A stretch of 64,000 nucleotides of DNA, taken from assembly GCA_964482035.1 (NCBI GenBank), contig CAYZVC010000004.1, positions 145,634-209,633 of the forward strand, given 5' to 3'. The stretch comes from JANJWP01 sp964482035. Its GTDB lineage: Bacteria; Patescibacteriota; Gracilibacteria; BD1-5; UBA2023. Below are positions 36,511-45,672 of this stretch, piece after piece. Numbering within the stretch: the first letter of the stretch is position 1; every line of letters starts with the position of its first letter. The notes below the pieces were generated by a model. It saw only the letters and a list, made by a program, of their open reading frames with translations, did no database searches and was not told the DNA's origin. A program made the position numbers and the translations under genes.

Positions 36511-36969
36511 CTATTTTTCATTCGGCGCTTTCGGTCCGAGCGCGTCGAGGGACGAATCGAGCTTTTGCAACGCGGCGACGAATTCCCCTTTTTGGGATTC
36601 GGTCAGTTCGGCCTGGTCGAATTTTCGCGATACGATGCGGATGAATTCGGAGGCTACGTACCGTACGGCATTGTCGAACTCTTTCCGAAGATCCGGACGG
36701 ACGGCGAGCGACGGCGAAATTTCCGCGAGCGTCGAGAGTCGGTCGGCGATGAAGAGTACCTTCTCGAAATTTTCTCCGGCGATATCCGCCCCTTCGAGTT
36801 GAGAGATTCCGGTAGCGACGTTCGAAAATTCGCCCTTGATGGCGTCGACCGCGTCGGCGAGACGTACTTCCTCTTCGGACGCGCGAAGGTCCTCCTGCAG
36901 GGCGTTTTCCGCCATTTTCGACAAGGATTCCGTCGGTGCGGATCTGCCCGCGTTCGTATCGATGGACAT
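36511..36969 (-). CDS. Hypothetical helical protein
   Basis: 152 residues, acidic and predicted nearly all helical, with no membrane segment or known motif. Its ATG overlaps the TAA of the gene upstream (TAATG), so the two are translationally coupled. The stop is TAG. Possibly a small complex with its 50-residue partner; function unknown. Confidence 0.7.
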   Translation of the reverse strand: MSIDTNAGRSAPTESLSKMAENALQEDLRASEEEVRLADAVDAIKGEFSNVATGISQLEGADIAGENFEKVLFIADRLSTLAEISPSLAVRPDLRKEFDNAVRYVASEFIRIVSRKFDQAELTESQKGEFVAALQKLDSSLDALGPKAPNEK

Positions 36970-37121
36970 TATTCGGTGACGTTACGGGCGTATTCCTTTA
37001 AAAATTTCGCGTCCTCGGCGATGGATTCGAGGGCTTCGCGAATGTCTTGTAAGAGCGACGTCGCCTGTCGGAGGCGTTCTTCGATCATAGGGACTTTGGA
37101 GTTACCTCCCCATTTTGCCAT
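36969..37121 (-). CDS. Small helical protein coupled to the gene at 36511
   Basis: 50 residues from the ATG at 37121 (MAKWGGNSKVPM); a longer form from 37151 is possible but would start inside the spacer after the cspA terminator. One long charged helix with heptad pattern (ERLRQATSLLQDIREALESI). Overlaps the next start by one base. Unknown function. Confidence 0.6.
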   Translation of the reverse strand: MAKWGGNSKVPMIEERLRQATSLLQDIREALESIAEDAKFLKEYARNVTE

Positions 37122-37171
37122 ATCGTCCGCCCGCTGGCAAAAAACCGCCACGGTTCCGTGCCGAACGAAAG

Positions 37172-37197
37172 AAAAACCCCTCTTGCGAGGGGTTTTT
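37172..37197 (-). terminator. Terminator of cspA
   Basis: AAAACCCCTC/GAGGGGTTTT stem. It lies 18 nt after the cspA TAG and is followed by TTTC on the minus strand. Confidence 0.85.
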
Positions 37198-37214
37198 CAA
37201 AGCTGAAGAGCTGA

Positions 37215-37418
37215 CTAAACGGAAACGTTGATAGCCTGCGGTCCCTTCTTGCCCTGTTCGATGTCGAACGTGATGGCCTGACCTTCTTCGAGAGCTTCGA
37301 AAGCCGAAGCACCACCGAGAACACCAGTGAAGTGGAAGAATACGTCGGAAGATCCATCTTCCGGGCGAGCGAAGCCGAAGCCAGATTCCTTCTTGAGCTT
37401 CTTGACGGTTCCCTGCAT
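37215..37418 (-). CDS. Cold-shock protein (CspA family)
   Basis: 67 residues. RNP1 is SGFGFARPE and RNP2 is VFFHFTGV, giving the five-stranded OB fold that binds single-stranded RNA and DNA. It has its own promoter about 80 nt upstream and a 5-prime leader with a TAGGT/ACCTA hairpin, as is common for cold-shock genes. No SD is present; a CTCCTC run is just before the ATG. The stop is TAG. Confidence 0.95.
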   Translation of the reverse strand: MQGTVKKLKKESGFGFARPEDGSSDVFFHFTGVLGGASAFEALEEGQAITFDIEQGKKGPQAINVSV

Positions 37419-37500
37419 GAGGAGAAAAAAAAGAAAAGTAATTCCGTATATGCTTCGCCCCCTTCATCGCTTTGGGTAGGTTCCGACCTATACGGGAGTC

Positions 37501-37528
37501 ATTGTACCACGATTTCGGAAAAGCAAAA
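37501..37528 (-). promoter_or_regulatory. Promoter of cspA
   Basis: The minus strand reads TTTTGC, 16 nt and TACAAT. The resulting leader would be about 75 nt. Confidence 0.5.
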
Positions 37529-37598
37529 GTTTTTTAATAAAAGCGTTCGGTATTTTGCGCTGGGCCTGGAAATAGGGCATACTGAACTGACTGGAACC

Positions 37599-37877
37599 AT
37601 GGACAAAACGCAATACCTCATATCCGTTTTCGAACGGCTCGCATCGGAATCGCGAAAAATGGCCGAGTACGCGGCGTATTTGAAAAACGGTCGCGCCTCG
37701 AAAAAAGAAATCGACGACATCTTCGCGACGGTCGCGAAAGTAATGGATTCGACTTCCACTCGGTTGTCAGAGAAAAAAGCGGCCATCATCGCCGCAGCGC
37801 TTTCCGATTTGCGAAAGAGGGAAGCGGACGAGAAGAAAACGCAAAGCGCCGAAAACATACTGGAATCGTTTTATTAA
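37599..37877 (+). CDS. Hypothetical helical protein
   Basis: 92 residues, basic and helical, no known motif. It ends in TAA 7 nt before the UGA-rich zincin-like gene, so the two likely form an operon. Its composition (Lys, Ala, Glu) resembles the small proteins at 36.5-37.1 kb, and it may be a distant relative of those. Confidence 0.6.
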   Translation: MDKTQYLISVFERLASESRKMAEYAAYLKNGRASKKEIDDIFATVAKVMDSTSTRLSEKKAAIIAAALSDLRKREADEKKTQSAENILESFY

Positions 37878-37884
37878 AACTCCG

Positions 37885-39333
37885 ATGATCGAATTCGACA
37901 ACAATCCTCAAGAGCTATCCGCCGACTCGGTTCCGAAGAGTACCGAAACGTCTACGAACGCCGTGCTCGACAAGCCCGATCTCGCGAAAGACGTCGCCTT
38001 GCGCCTCGATTCCGAACTTCCCGATTTGTCGAAATGGGAAAAACCCAAAGAACCCGGACTCAAAGGGGAACTGTCGAAAGAACGGGTTTCGCAGTTCAAC
38101 GAATACGTAAACGGGCATAAGGCGGAGAGCGGCATGGCGAACCAGCCAGGCATGCGGCTCGCGCTGATCCATTCCATCGCCAACGATCCGGCGATCAAGC
38201 AGGAATTCCCCGAACTCTGCGGAATTATCGACAAGGTTTGATGCCTGAACAACGATCCCGCTTTGACGAGGGAGAAGTTCAGCGCGGCGATGAACGAAGT
38301 GAAAACCGCCTTGGACGCGGCCGGATTCTACATGAATTCGGATGCGGTAATGACCGGCGAATTCCTCATTCCGGTAGAATGACGGATAATGCCTACCAAA
38401 GATAAGCTTACCGCGCTTTTCGGGGACGACATTCCCGAACTCCAGCCGGCCACGATCGTGAACGACCCTTCGCTCAACAAACAGGGGTACCAAATCGCCG
38501 GATACGGGCTTTTGAACAAAGGCAATATCGAGCTGAACATGCAAAACTATGCGGAAGCCGGTCGGTTCGACGAGAAGATGTCAGCGACGTTCGATATGGA
38601 AAACATCAACCTCGCCACGGTAAACCACGAAGAATCCCACAGACTCCTAAAAGAAAAATACAATTTCCCCTCAAGAACGCCGATTCCTCCGGATCAGGGT
38701 CAGTATTGGAAACCCGAGGGCACGGATTTCACTCCCACCAATACGGTACAAATCGATGAATTCCTCGCACACAGCATCGGACAATCAACCGATAGGTACG
38801 AGATTATCACGAACATCGGAAATGCTCTTTCCGAATTCAAACAAGATCCCAAAACGGGAAAAACGCAGTTTGAAATAGGGGATAAAAACGGGGATTACGC
38901 CCTTCTCCAGAGTTTCGTAATGGAAGAAGTCGTAAAAATCTTCGAAGAAAGGTGAGTCACGGATTTTAAATCGAAAGCCGAGTCGAAGGCTTCGGACTTC
39001 AATCTTGAAATCGCGACGTACAACGCCGAATATTCCCACTTGGAGAAGGAACTCGAAGATATGAAGGCGTCATGAGCGAGCCCGGAGAAAATAGCCTACC
39101 AGGAAAGCGTCCTCCAGAAATTACAAGTCGGCGCTGACGCGCAATGAAGAGTGAAGATTCTCGATTCCGGTTGGAACGGGTTGACCAAGGACATCACTTC
39201 TTCGCTCACCGACGCGGACTACCAGCGCATTTCCGACAAATGCATGGCGCAGGCGAAAAAATACCTCTCGCAGATCGAATCTACCTACGGAAAGAAACAA
39301 GCTCCGGCGCAATCCCCTACCGCCACCGTCTAA
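37885..39333 (+). CDS. Putative zincin-like protein (HEESH) with five UGA codons
   Basis: 482 residues only if UGA is Gly at 38239, 38380, 38953, 39073 and 39145; the standard code would break it into four pieces. NINLATVNHEESHRLLKEKY near residue 250 contains HExxH, and QIDEFLAHSIG about 45 residues later offers a possible third (Glu) ligand as in gluzincins. The C-terminal 120 residues are helical and charged. There is no signal peptide. It is therefore a candidate cytosolic metallopeptidase or an effector; no family was recognised. One glycine-UGA per 100 residues is high for this window. The stop is TAA, followed by a terminator. Confidence 0.7.
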
Positions 39334-39341
39334 CCGCACGA

Positions 39342-39372
39342 AAAATCCCCCGGAATTCCGGGGGGATTTTCA
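39342..39372. terminator. Bidirectional terminator
   Basis: AAAATCCCCCGGAA/TTCCGGGGGATTTT palindrome with no real loop, between convergent genes ending at 39333 and 39382. Confidence 0.85.
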
Positions 39373-39381
39373 TATCTCGAA

Positions 39382-41529
39382 TTAGTGGACGAGGACCATG
39401 ATGATGGGTTCCTTGCCGACTTCGTCGAAGACGATGTCGTGGAGTTTCTTGGACACGTGCTTCTTGAAGTGGTTGGCATCCGGGAATTTCTGGATGTCCT
39501 GCGCGAGAGTCATCTGGATGAAGTCGCGCATGCGGGCTTCCATCCTCGGGAAATTCGTAAGTTCCGGGAAACCGGCGCAGTCGAAGTTGATGAGGTACTG
39601 TCCCGGCTTCTTCGCGATGGAAACCGCGATGGTTCCGCCGGTCATGAGCTGCTGGCGCTCGTGGAGGTGTTCTTCGTTGGTGTAGCCGATGGTGTAGCCG
39701 TCGACTTCGATGAGACGGTGCGGAACGTAGTCGTCGGTTACGCGGAACGAGTCCTTGGTGAATTCCATGACCTGTCCGTTGCGGCCGATGATGACCTTGT
39801 CCTTCGGGTACTCCATGTCGTACGCGTTGCGCGCGTTCCCGTGGAGCATGTGCGGATAGCCATAGATCGGCATGTACACTTCCGGACGGATGAGCGAGAT
39901 CATCTTCTTAGTGTCTTCCTGGCGGGCGTGTCCGCCGGCGTGGATTTCGGATTCCTTGTACTGGTAGATCTTCGGACCCTGAGCAAGGATGACGTCGAAG
40001 AGGCCCTGCACGGAGCGTTCGTTGCCCGGGATGACCGACGACGAGAAGACGACGGTGTCGTCCGGCTTGAGGAAGGTGTCCTTGGATTCGCCGGTCGCGA
40101 TGCGCATGAGCGCCGCGTAGCGTTCGCCCTGGGCGCCGGTACAACAGATGGTGACCTGGTCGTCCGGAAGGCGGTTGGCGTCTTCCATGGTGATGATGGT
40201 CCCCACCTTCGGACGGGCGTACCCGAGCTTCATGGCGATGTCCATGTAGTTGTTCATTCCGCGTCCGAGGAGAACGACCTTGCGGTTGAACTTTTCGGCG
40301 GCGGCGACGATGATCATGACGCGGTCGATGATCGACGAGAAGGTCGCGGTAATGACGCGGCCCTTCGCTTCGGCGAAGATGTCCTCGATGGAGCCGATGA
40401 CTTCGGATTCCGAGATGGAGGAACCGCGAAGGTGGGCGTTGGTGGAGTCCGAAAGGAGCGCGCGGACGCCGCGGTTACCGATGGATTCGAGGAGTTCGTA
40501 GTTGGTGGACGGACGGTACGGGAGCGGGTTCTTGTCGAACTTCCAGTCGCCGGTGTGGACGAAGCGTCCTACCGGGGTCTCGATGAGGAGGCCGACGGAG
40601 TCGGGGATGGAGTGGTCGACGGTGAACGGCATGACGGAGAAATTGTCCGAAATTTCGATCTGCACGTCGCGTTCGTAGTGCTTCATGTTGGAAAGCGGCG
40701 CGTTGATTTCGGCCTGCTTCATGGCAATGAGCTCGTAGGCCATCGGGGTCGCGTAGAGCGGGGTATTGAGGCCCAGCTGCTTCATGGCGAAAGGAACGGC
40801 GCCGATGTGGTCGATGTGCCCGTGGGTGATACAGATTCCTACGACCTTCTTCCCCTTCACGTAGGAAAGGTCCGGAATGGAACACTGGGTTCCGAACTGG
40901 TACTGGTCGGCGAACTGGAGGCCCATGTCGACGATGAGGATTTCGTTGCCGTATTCGAAACCGATACAGTTGAGACCTACCTGCTCGAGGCCGCCGAACG
41001 GAACGATGCGGAGCGTGTCGGCCGGAGCGTGGACGTGCGCGCGGTGTTCCGGGTACGGAGCGTGCTTCTTAAGGGCCTGTGCCGGGGTGACGAACGGGAA
41101 ATTGCGCTTGGAGCGGAATTTCGGGATGGAGACGAAGCTCGATCCCGGTCCTACCGGGGTGTTATCGGCCTTGCCGCCCTTCGGGCCGGCGTTCTTGAAG
41201 TACCCCTCGCGGCGCGGAGCCGGAGCGGAACCTTCGTGGTGGCGGGGAGCACCGGAACGGCCTTCGTGACGCGGAGCGCCGCCGTGCGGCTTGCCTCCGC
41301 GACCGCCCTGACGGCGTCCTTCGCCTGCCGGAGCGCCTTCCGCGGATGCGGCGGCAAGTTCGGCGCGGACCGGGTCTGCGGCCTTCGGACCGCGCTGGAG
41401 ACCGTCGGCGGCTGCCGAGTGGCTCTGGAAGACCTTCTGTTCGGAAGCCTTGTTCACGCGACGGGGGGGACGCGAAAATTCGCGCTTCGGAGCGCCGTCT
41501 TCGGGGCTCGGATTCTTGTATTCCTGCAT
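39382..41529 (-). CDS. Ribonuclease J
   Basis: 715 residues. The first 150 are basic, Gly/Arg/Pro-rich and probably disordered. A metallo-beta-lactamase domain follows, with the zinc motif HGHIDHIGAVPF, then a beta-CASP insertion (FSSIIDRVM, GRGMNNYMDIA), HTGDWKFD and IHAGGHARQEDTKKM. RNase J degrades and matures RNA with 5-prime exonuclease and endonuclease activity. Its own C-terminal domain (EPIIMVLVH) is reduced. The ATG at 41529 was chosen over a TTG three codons upstream. The gene before it encodes a second, stand-alone version of the C-terminal domain. The stop is TAA. Confidence 0.92.
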   Translation of the reverse strand: MQEYKNPSPEDGAPKREFSRPPRRVNKASEQKVFQSHSAAADGLQRGPKAADPVRAELAAASAEGAPAGEGRRQGGRGGKPHGGAPRHEGRSGAPRHHEGSAPAPRREGYFKNAGPKGGKADNTPVGPGSSFVSIPKFRSKRNFPFVTPAQALKKHAPYPEHRAHVHAPADTLRIVPFGGLEQVGLNCIGFEYGNEILIVDMGLQFADQYQFGTQCSIPDLSYVKGKKVVGICITHGHIDHIGAVPFAMKQLGLNTPLYATPMAYELIAMKQAEINAPLSNMKHYERDVQIEISDNFSVMPFTVDHSIPDSVGLLIETPVGRFVHTGDWKFDKNPLPYRPSTNYELLESIGNRGVRALLSDSTNAHLRGSSISESEVIGSIEDIFAEAKGRVITATFSSIIDRVMIIVAAAEKFNRKVVLLGRGMNNYMDIAMKLGYARPKVGTIITMEDANRLPDDQVTICCTGAQGERYAALMRIATGESKDTFLKPDDTVVFSSSVIPGNERSVQGLFDVILAQGPKIYQYKESEIHAGGHARQEDTKKMISLIRPEVYMPIYGYPHMLHGNARNAYDMEYPKDKVIIGRNGQVMEFTKDSFRVTDDYVPHRLIEVDGYTIGYTNEEHLHERQQLMTGGTIAVSIAKKPGQYLINFDCAGFPELTNFPRMEARMRDFIQMTLAQDIQKFPDANHFKKHVSKKLHDIVFDEVGKEPIIMVLVH

Positions 41530-41578
41530 GGATTGCAATTGGAAAAAATATATTGGTTTGGTTTTCGTGGACGAATCC

Positions 41579-41602
41579 GGCCCGTTCTCGGAAGGACGGG
41601 CC
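41579..41602. other. Intercistronic hairpin upstream of RNase J
   Basis: GGCCCGTT/GGACGGGCC-type stem without a T run, between the two RNase J-related genes. It could be a processing or autoregulatory site, since RNase J genes are often self-controlled; that is inference. Confidence 0.45.
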
Positions 41603-41618
41603 TCATCCGGCCGCGAAA

Positions 41619-42176
41619 CTACGCGACGAGAATGGTGCTTATGACTAGCGGCATGCGGTTGAAACGTTCGCCGACGGCCTTTTCGAGGTCTTTTTTCACG
41701 ATTTTTTCGAGATCGCGGGTTTCGATGTCCGGAACGTCCTTGAGGGTTTCCTCGTAGGAACGGCGGGATTCGGAAACGAGGAACTTGTGCCCTTCGCGGA
41801 TTTCGTGTGGAAGGAAGAAACCGCGGCTTTCAATGCGGGGCGACTGCACGAGGGTCCTGCGCGAGGATTCCGCGAGGAACACGAGCACGAGGACTCCCGA
41901 ATCGGCGGCGACCGAACGCGCTACGGCGACGTTCTTGGGAACCGGGCGGCCTTTCTGCCTCTGCGGCGGACGCTTGCGCGGATCGGCGGGCTGTTTTCCG
42001 GCCTGTCGGGCCTGGTTCTTCTGGTTTTTGGGGAAGTTTCCGCGGCGGCGGGGACGGTCGCCCTGAGCGGGGCGCGAACCTTCGCCGGAAGTCGGCGCGG
42101 ATGCGGCCGAGGCGGGTGCGGAGGGGTTTTCGAAGACCATTTCGGACTCGAGTTCGTCGAAGAATTTAGGATTCAT
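41619..42176 (-). CDS. Stand-alone RNase J C-terminal-domain protein
   Basis: 185 residues. About 80 disordered, Arg/Gln/Pro-rich N-terminal residues resemble the tail of the neighbouring RNase J. The rest (SGVLVLVFLAESSRRTLV, RIESRGFF, then helices, ending RMPLVISTILVA) follows the C-terminal domain of RNase J, whose consensus ends R-PMILPVIxEV and contains SRGFVY. No catalytic domain is present. In RNase J this domain helps dimerisation, so the protein may pair with the RNase J encoded 90 nt downstream. The stop is TAG. Confidence 0.65.
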   Translation of the reverse strand: MNPKFFDELESEMVFENPSAPASAASAPTSGEGSRPAQGDRPRRRGNFPKNQKNQARQAGKQPADPRKRPPQRQKGRPVPKNVAVARSVAADSGVLVLVFLAESSRRTLVQSPRIESRGFFLPHEIREGHKFLVSESRRSYEETLKDVPDIETRDLEKIVKKDLEKAVGERFNRMPLVISTILVA

Positions 42177-42269
42177 AGGAAATCGGTGCGCCGCGGGTTT
42201 CCTTCCGTGGAGAAAAAGGAAAGAAAGCCTTGTGCGGACGCTCTCTGTAGGGAAATTGAGGAAGAGAGG

Positions 42270-42297
42270 ATTCTATCCGTTACCGGATATAAAACAA
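42270..42297 (-). promoter_or_regulatory. Promoter of the RNase J pair
   Basis: The minus strand reads TTGTTT, 16 nt and TAGAAT. It overlaps the last codons of the upstream metallopeptidase gene. Confidence 0.5.
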
Positions 42298-43206
42298 ATA
42301 TTTTTTCGTATCTATGGCGACTTTCGTCGTATCCCAGAAATACGGTTTCACGGTGCCGGATCAGAAGTCGGTTCCGGAGAAATCACCGGACGCGAAGACT
42401 TTTTTCAAGAAGAAATCGTACTTCTTGGCGACCTGGGCGTTGGATTTGGCGCGTTTCTTGAATTCGGCGTTATGGAAGACGAAGAAGGCGAAGGATTCGG
42501 CGAAGTCCTCGTATTTGTTGGAAAGCGCGTATCCCGAGACGAAATCCGCGAGTTTCGCCCCCTTCTTCTTCACTTTGTACGAATCCCAGGATATGCCGTA
42601 GAAAGCGTCGGAGGGATCTCAGAACGTTCCGGACTTAAGATAGTGGATGTCGACCACGTGCCCGAGCTCGTGGACGAAGACGGCGATTTTCTCGCTGTCG
42701 GTGGGGATGGCGGTGGAAATGATGAGTTCGGTTCCCGAGAGCTGTCCGCGGGGTTCGACGCGTTCGGCATCCACCGTTACGGAAAGCGGGGTGACCTTTT
42801 CACGGAGCGCGCGGGCGTTGATGTTCGCCCGAAGGAGGGAGACCATACGGTCGTCGATCACTACGGCGTCGGGGCGGAAGGCGAACGATATCTTCGAAGG
42901 GACGGCTTTGCGTTTCGCTACGGCGGGCGCTTCGGTTTTGACGACGGCGGCTTCTTCCGGCGGAGCCGCTTCTTTGGGGTCGAGCTCGTCGAAGGCGAAA
43001 ATTTCTTTGGAAGTTCCCGTCGACGTCACCGTTTCCCTATTGTCGATGGAAGAAGAATCGAAATTCGATTCGGTTCCCGGCGCCATCGCGACCTGCGCGG
43101 CCGACGAGAGTACGAAGAAGAGGACGAACGAGCCTATGAAAAGCGCCACGTCGCGACGTTTGGCGCTTTTGATCTTGAGAATGAGTTTTTCGAAGCGGAA
43201 ATCCAT
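42280..43206 (-). CDS. Membrane-anchored HELGH metallopeptidase-like protein
   Basis: 308 residues with Gly-UGA at 42616 and 42361. A membrane segment at about 18-38 is followed by an extracytoplasmic part. VFVHELGHVVDIHYL near residue 190 is HExxH, and EDFAESFAFFVFH some 45 residues on offers the third Glu ligand, the spacing of several gluzincins. It probably acts on cell-wall or surface proteins. It is the last gene after four VirB2/TrbC-like genes on the same strand and starts 2 nt after them, suggesting a role in assembling or processing that surface apparatus. The stop is TAA. Confidence 0.8.
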
Positions 43207-43207
43207 A

Positions 43208-43651
43208 TTACCCGCCCATCGCGTAAAAGAGGTTGATCGTCGCGTTGACGAGAGGGAACGAGATGAGCGCGACAACGAATCCGAGAACGGCCCACTTGAG
43301 GGCTTCCTTCCCCTTCTTGTGCTTTTCGTCGTCGCCGAACGCGGTAACCATGTGGAAACCCGCGAAGACGATGCCGCCGATGGCGACGATGGCGACTACC
43401 GAGATGATGCGGTTGGAAATCGCGATGATTTTGCCTTTTACGCCGCTTTCCAAAACGCCGTCCCCTACGGAAACCGCGCCTTTCGGTTTGGGAATGCCCG
43501 AGCCTTCTCCGCCGAAACAGAGCGAGATGTCGCCCTGCCCTTCCCAACATCCGGCCGCCGAAACGGAAGGGACCGAGAAAGCCGCCGGGAGCGCGAGGAC
43601 CGGGAGCGCGAAGGCGAGAACGAGGAGTTTTGCGATTTTTTTGGCGAACAT
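43208..43651 (-). CDS. VirB2/TrbC-like small membrane protein D
   Basis: 147 residues: signal peptide (to about 33), a short Cys/Gly-rich segment (CWEGQGDISLCF), then two membrane helices separated by a charged loop FGDDEKHKKGKEALKWAV. This layout is that of VirB2/TrbC-type pilins, and CPR genomes often carry arrays of them. Fourth of four tandem paralogues. The loop F-G-D/E-D-E-K is shared with copy B. The stop is TAA. Confidence 0.75.
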   Translation of the reverse strand: MFAKKIAKLLVLAFALPVLALPAAFSVPSVSAAGCWEGQGDISLCFGGEGSGIPKPKGAVSVGDGVLESGVKGKIIAISNRIISVVAIVAIGGIVFAGFHMVTAFGDDEKHKKGKEALKWAVLGFVVALISFPLVNATINLFYAMGG

Positions 43652-43664
43652 CGGGAAGGATCCG

Positions 43665-44048
43665 CTAGAAGATATTTACGCCCGTGACGATGCGGACGAC
43701 GGCGAAGGACGCGGGAATGAGGGCGAGGCCGACGACGGCGTACGAAAGCGCGACCCAGGCCTTCTTGAATTCTTCTTCGTTTCCGCGCGCCATGACGAGC
43801 TTGGTACCGAGGACGACGAACACGCCCACGGTTACGACCGCCATGACCGAAAACATGAGATTCTGGGCGGAAGTAAGGAAATTTCCCTTGAAGGTGACGT
43901 CGGTGGAAGCGTTCGCCGAAGCGTCGCCGCCGTCGACGAGCATGGCCTCCTTGCTTACGGCCGAAACGCGCGAAAGCGCGAAAACCGAAAGCGCGAGGGC
44001 GGATTTCGCCGCGGACGCGGCACGGGAACGAATCTGTTCGATGGTCAT
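43665..44048 (-). CDS. VirB2/TrbC-like small membrane protein C
   Basis: 127 residues. An N-terminal signal-like helix, a Gly/Ala/Asp linker, then two membrane helices around a loop MARGNEEEFKKAWVAL, equivalent to the charged loops of its neighbours. It lies 12 nt after copy B and 13 nt before copy D. The stop is TAG. More diverged than B and D. Confidence 0.7.
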   Translation of the reverse strand: MTIEQIRSRAASAAKSALALSVFALSRVSAVSKEAMLVDGGDASANASTDVTFKGNFLTSAQNLMFSVMAVVTVGVFVVLGTKLVMARGNEEEFKKAWVALSYAVVGLALIPASFAVVRIVTGVNIF

Positions 44049-44060
44049 TGCGGAATCCGG

Positions 44061-44444
44061 TTAGACGACGAGTTTGTTGACGATATCGACGATGGCGTAC
44101 GCCGAAATGGAGAGTACGACGCCGATGAGGGAATACTGGACGATGCTTTTGCCCTTTTTCACCTTCTCGTCTTCGCCGAACGCCGTAATGAAGAGCATTC
44201 CGCCCCAAGAAAGGGAGATGACGGCGAGGATGCCGGTATAGAGGACGACCTGTTTGATGATCGCGGCGACGCTTTGCGAAGCGGTCTTCGTGGCGAACGG
44301 CAATCCGGCGATGGCGGGTTTCGGAAGCGCGTCGTCGGCGAATACGAGGGATACGGCCATGAATCCCACGAAAAACGCCACGGAAACGAGCGTTCAGATG
44401 CGGAGGGAAGGCAGAAGCCGTTTTAGGTAGCGCTGATAATCCAT
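44061..44444 (-). CDS. VirB2/Trb C-like small membrane protein B
   Basis: 127 residues with Gly-UGA at 44394 inside the signal peptide region (LPSLR-I-G-TLVSVAFF). Two membrane helices flank TAFGEDEKVKKGKSIVQY. The start at 44444 overlaps the end of copy A by 22 nt, so the two are coupled. Without UGA as Gly the protein would lose its N-terminus. The stop is TAA. Confidence 0.75.
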
Positions 44445-44899
44445 GTGAGGAAGTTAACGATTGCGTACGAGAGGAGCGCGATGCCCAAGGCCATGATATT
44501 GAAACGGAGCATGGTCTTGCCCTTGGAGGCTTCGTCGGTATTGCCGGCGGAGACCGCCATGCGGAGGCCCGCTACGGTAATGAGGAGCGCGGCGAGGGTG
44601 GCGATGCCGATGAGGAGGATGTTCGAGAGGTGTTCGAAAAGCATCTGGATGTTGCCTTTCGATCCGCGGTCGTACTTGAAGCTCGACGGACTGATGGAAT
44701 TGGCGTCGAAGGTGAACGATGTCGAAGCGAGTCATCCGGCGTCGGATCAGACCGAGGAACCGCCCGCAGGAGCGGGAGGGCCTACGAAATCCTTCGGACA
44801 ACTCGCCGTAGTGCATTCGGCCGCAAGCGCCAAAGGAGCCGCCGAAAACGAAAATGCCAGAGCGAGTCCGAGCGTCGCGAGTATTTTTTTCCGAACCAT
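44423..44899 (-). CDS. VirB2/TrbC-like small membrane protein A
   Basis: 158 residues with Gly-UGA at 44747 and 44732. Cleavable signal peptide (MVRKKILATLGLALAFSFSA region), a Cys-containing Pro/Gly-rich linker (ECTTASCPKDF), then two membrane helices around SAGNTDEASKGKTMLRF. First of four tandem paralogues, preceded by a TATACT-type promoter. Likely the major subunit or a structural partner of a surface apparatus. The stop is TAA. Confidence 0.75.
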
Positions 44900-44928
44900 C
44901 GTATGGGTTTTCGAAAACTATTGGCCCC

Positions 44929-44956
44929 AGTATAAGCCGAAACGCGTTTTCTGGAA
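44929..44956 (-). promoter_or_regulatory. Promoter of the VirB2-like cluster
   Basis: The minus strand reads TTCCAG, 16 nt and TATACT, 30 nt before the start of copy A. It would drive all four paralogues and the HELGH peptidase. Confidence 0.6.
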
Positions 44957-45021
44957 TACCGTTTTCCGAAAATCCGGATAAAATCCTTCTAAGAACTCTT
45001 TCGAACCCTTACCAACGTACT

Positions 45022-45384
45022 ATGAGACTGTTCTTTTCCATAGCGGCAAACGCCCTCATCCTCTTCGCGGTCGCCTATTTCGTCCCCGAAGTGGTCGCCA
45101 CCGGAGGATGGAAACTCTACCTCGTATGAGGCGTCGTCCTCGGGCTTCTTAACGCATTCGTACGCCCGATTCTCAAACTTCTGGGGTTCCCGTTCGTAAT
45201 CTTGACCTTCGGGCTCTTCATCCTCGTCATCAACGGGGTAATCTTGGCCCTTCTCGAAAGAATCATCCTCGCGCTGAACATTTCGGGCATTCAATTCTCG
45301 ACCGGCGGGTTCGTCAATTTCGCAATTTCGGTTGTCATCTTCACCGTATTCAATACAATCTACGGCGTTTTCTTCAAGAGATAA
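45022..45384 (+). CDS. Phage holin family 4-like (YvlD-type) membrane protein
   Basis: 120 residues with Gly-UGA at 45127 (YLV-G-GVVLGLLN). Four hydrophobic segments, with the family's central LGLLNAFVRPILKLLGFPF. Despite the family name these are widespread small bacterial membrane proteins of unknown role. There is no SD. The stop is TAA, 25 nt before secG. Confidence 0.82.
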
Positions 45385-45409
45385 TCGCTACATTTCCCTT
45401 CCCATCCAC

Positions 45410-45628
45410 ATGGCCAATTTCGTACTCTACGCGCTCCTCGTAACGAGCGTCCTCCTCATCGCCGCGGTAACCGTCCAATCCAAGGGCACCGGCCTTTCCC
45501 TCGCTCCGGGGAACGGCGACTTCGGCAAGTTCGAAAAGCGCGGCGCGGAGAAAACCCTCCACACCGCCACCATCGTTCTCGCGGCGCTCTTCACCGCACT
45601 CGCGGTAGCGCACTTCTTCCTCGCGTAA
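45410..45628 (+). CDS. secG: Preprotein translocase subunit SecG
   Basis: 72 residues. Two membrane helices flank a Gly/Lys-rich loop (QSKGTGLSLAPGNGDFGKFEKRGAEKTLH), the SecG layout; it assists SecYE in protein export. Gene length is normal. It is followed by a terminator. The stop is TAA. Confidence 0.85.
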   Translation: MANFVLYALLVTSVLLIAAVTVQSKGTGLSLAPGNGDFGKFEKRGAEKTLHTATIVLAALFTALAVAHFFLA

Positions 45629-45636
45629 GAATATAC

Positions 45637-45668
45637 GGGCGCTCTCCAGAAGCGCCCTTCTTTTTTTC
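45637..45668 (+). terminator. Terminator of secG
   Basis: GGGCGCT/AGCGCCC stem with a T-rich tail (TTCTTTTTTT). The next gene's ATG follows within 5 nt of the T run. Confidence 0.8.
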
Positions 45669-45672
45669 TGCT

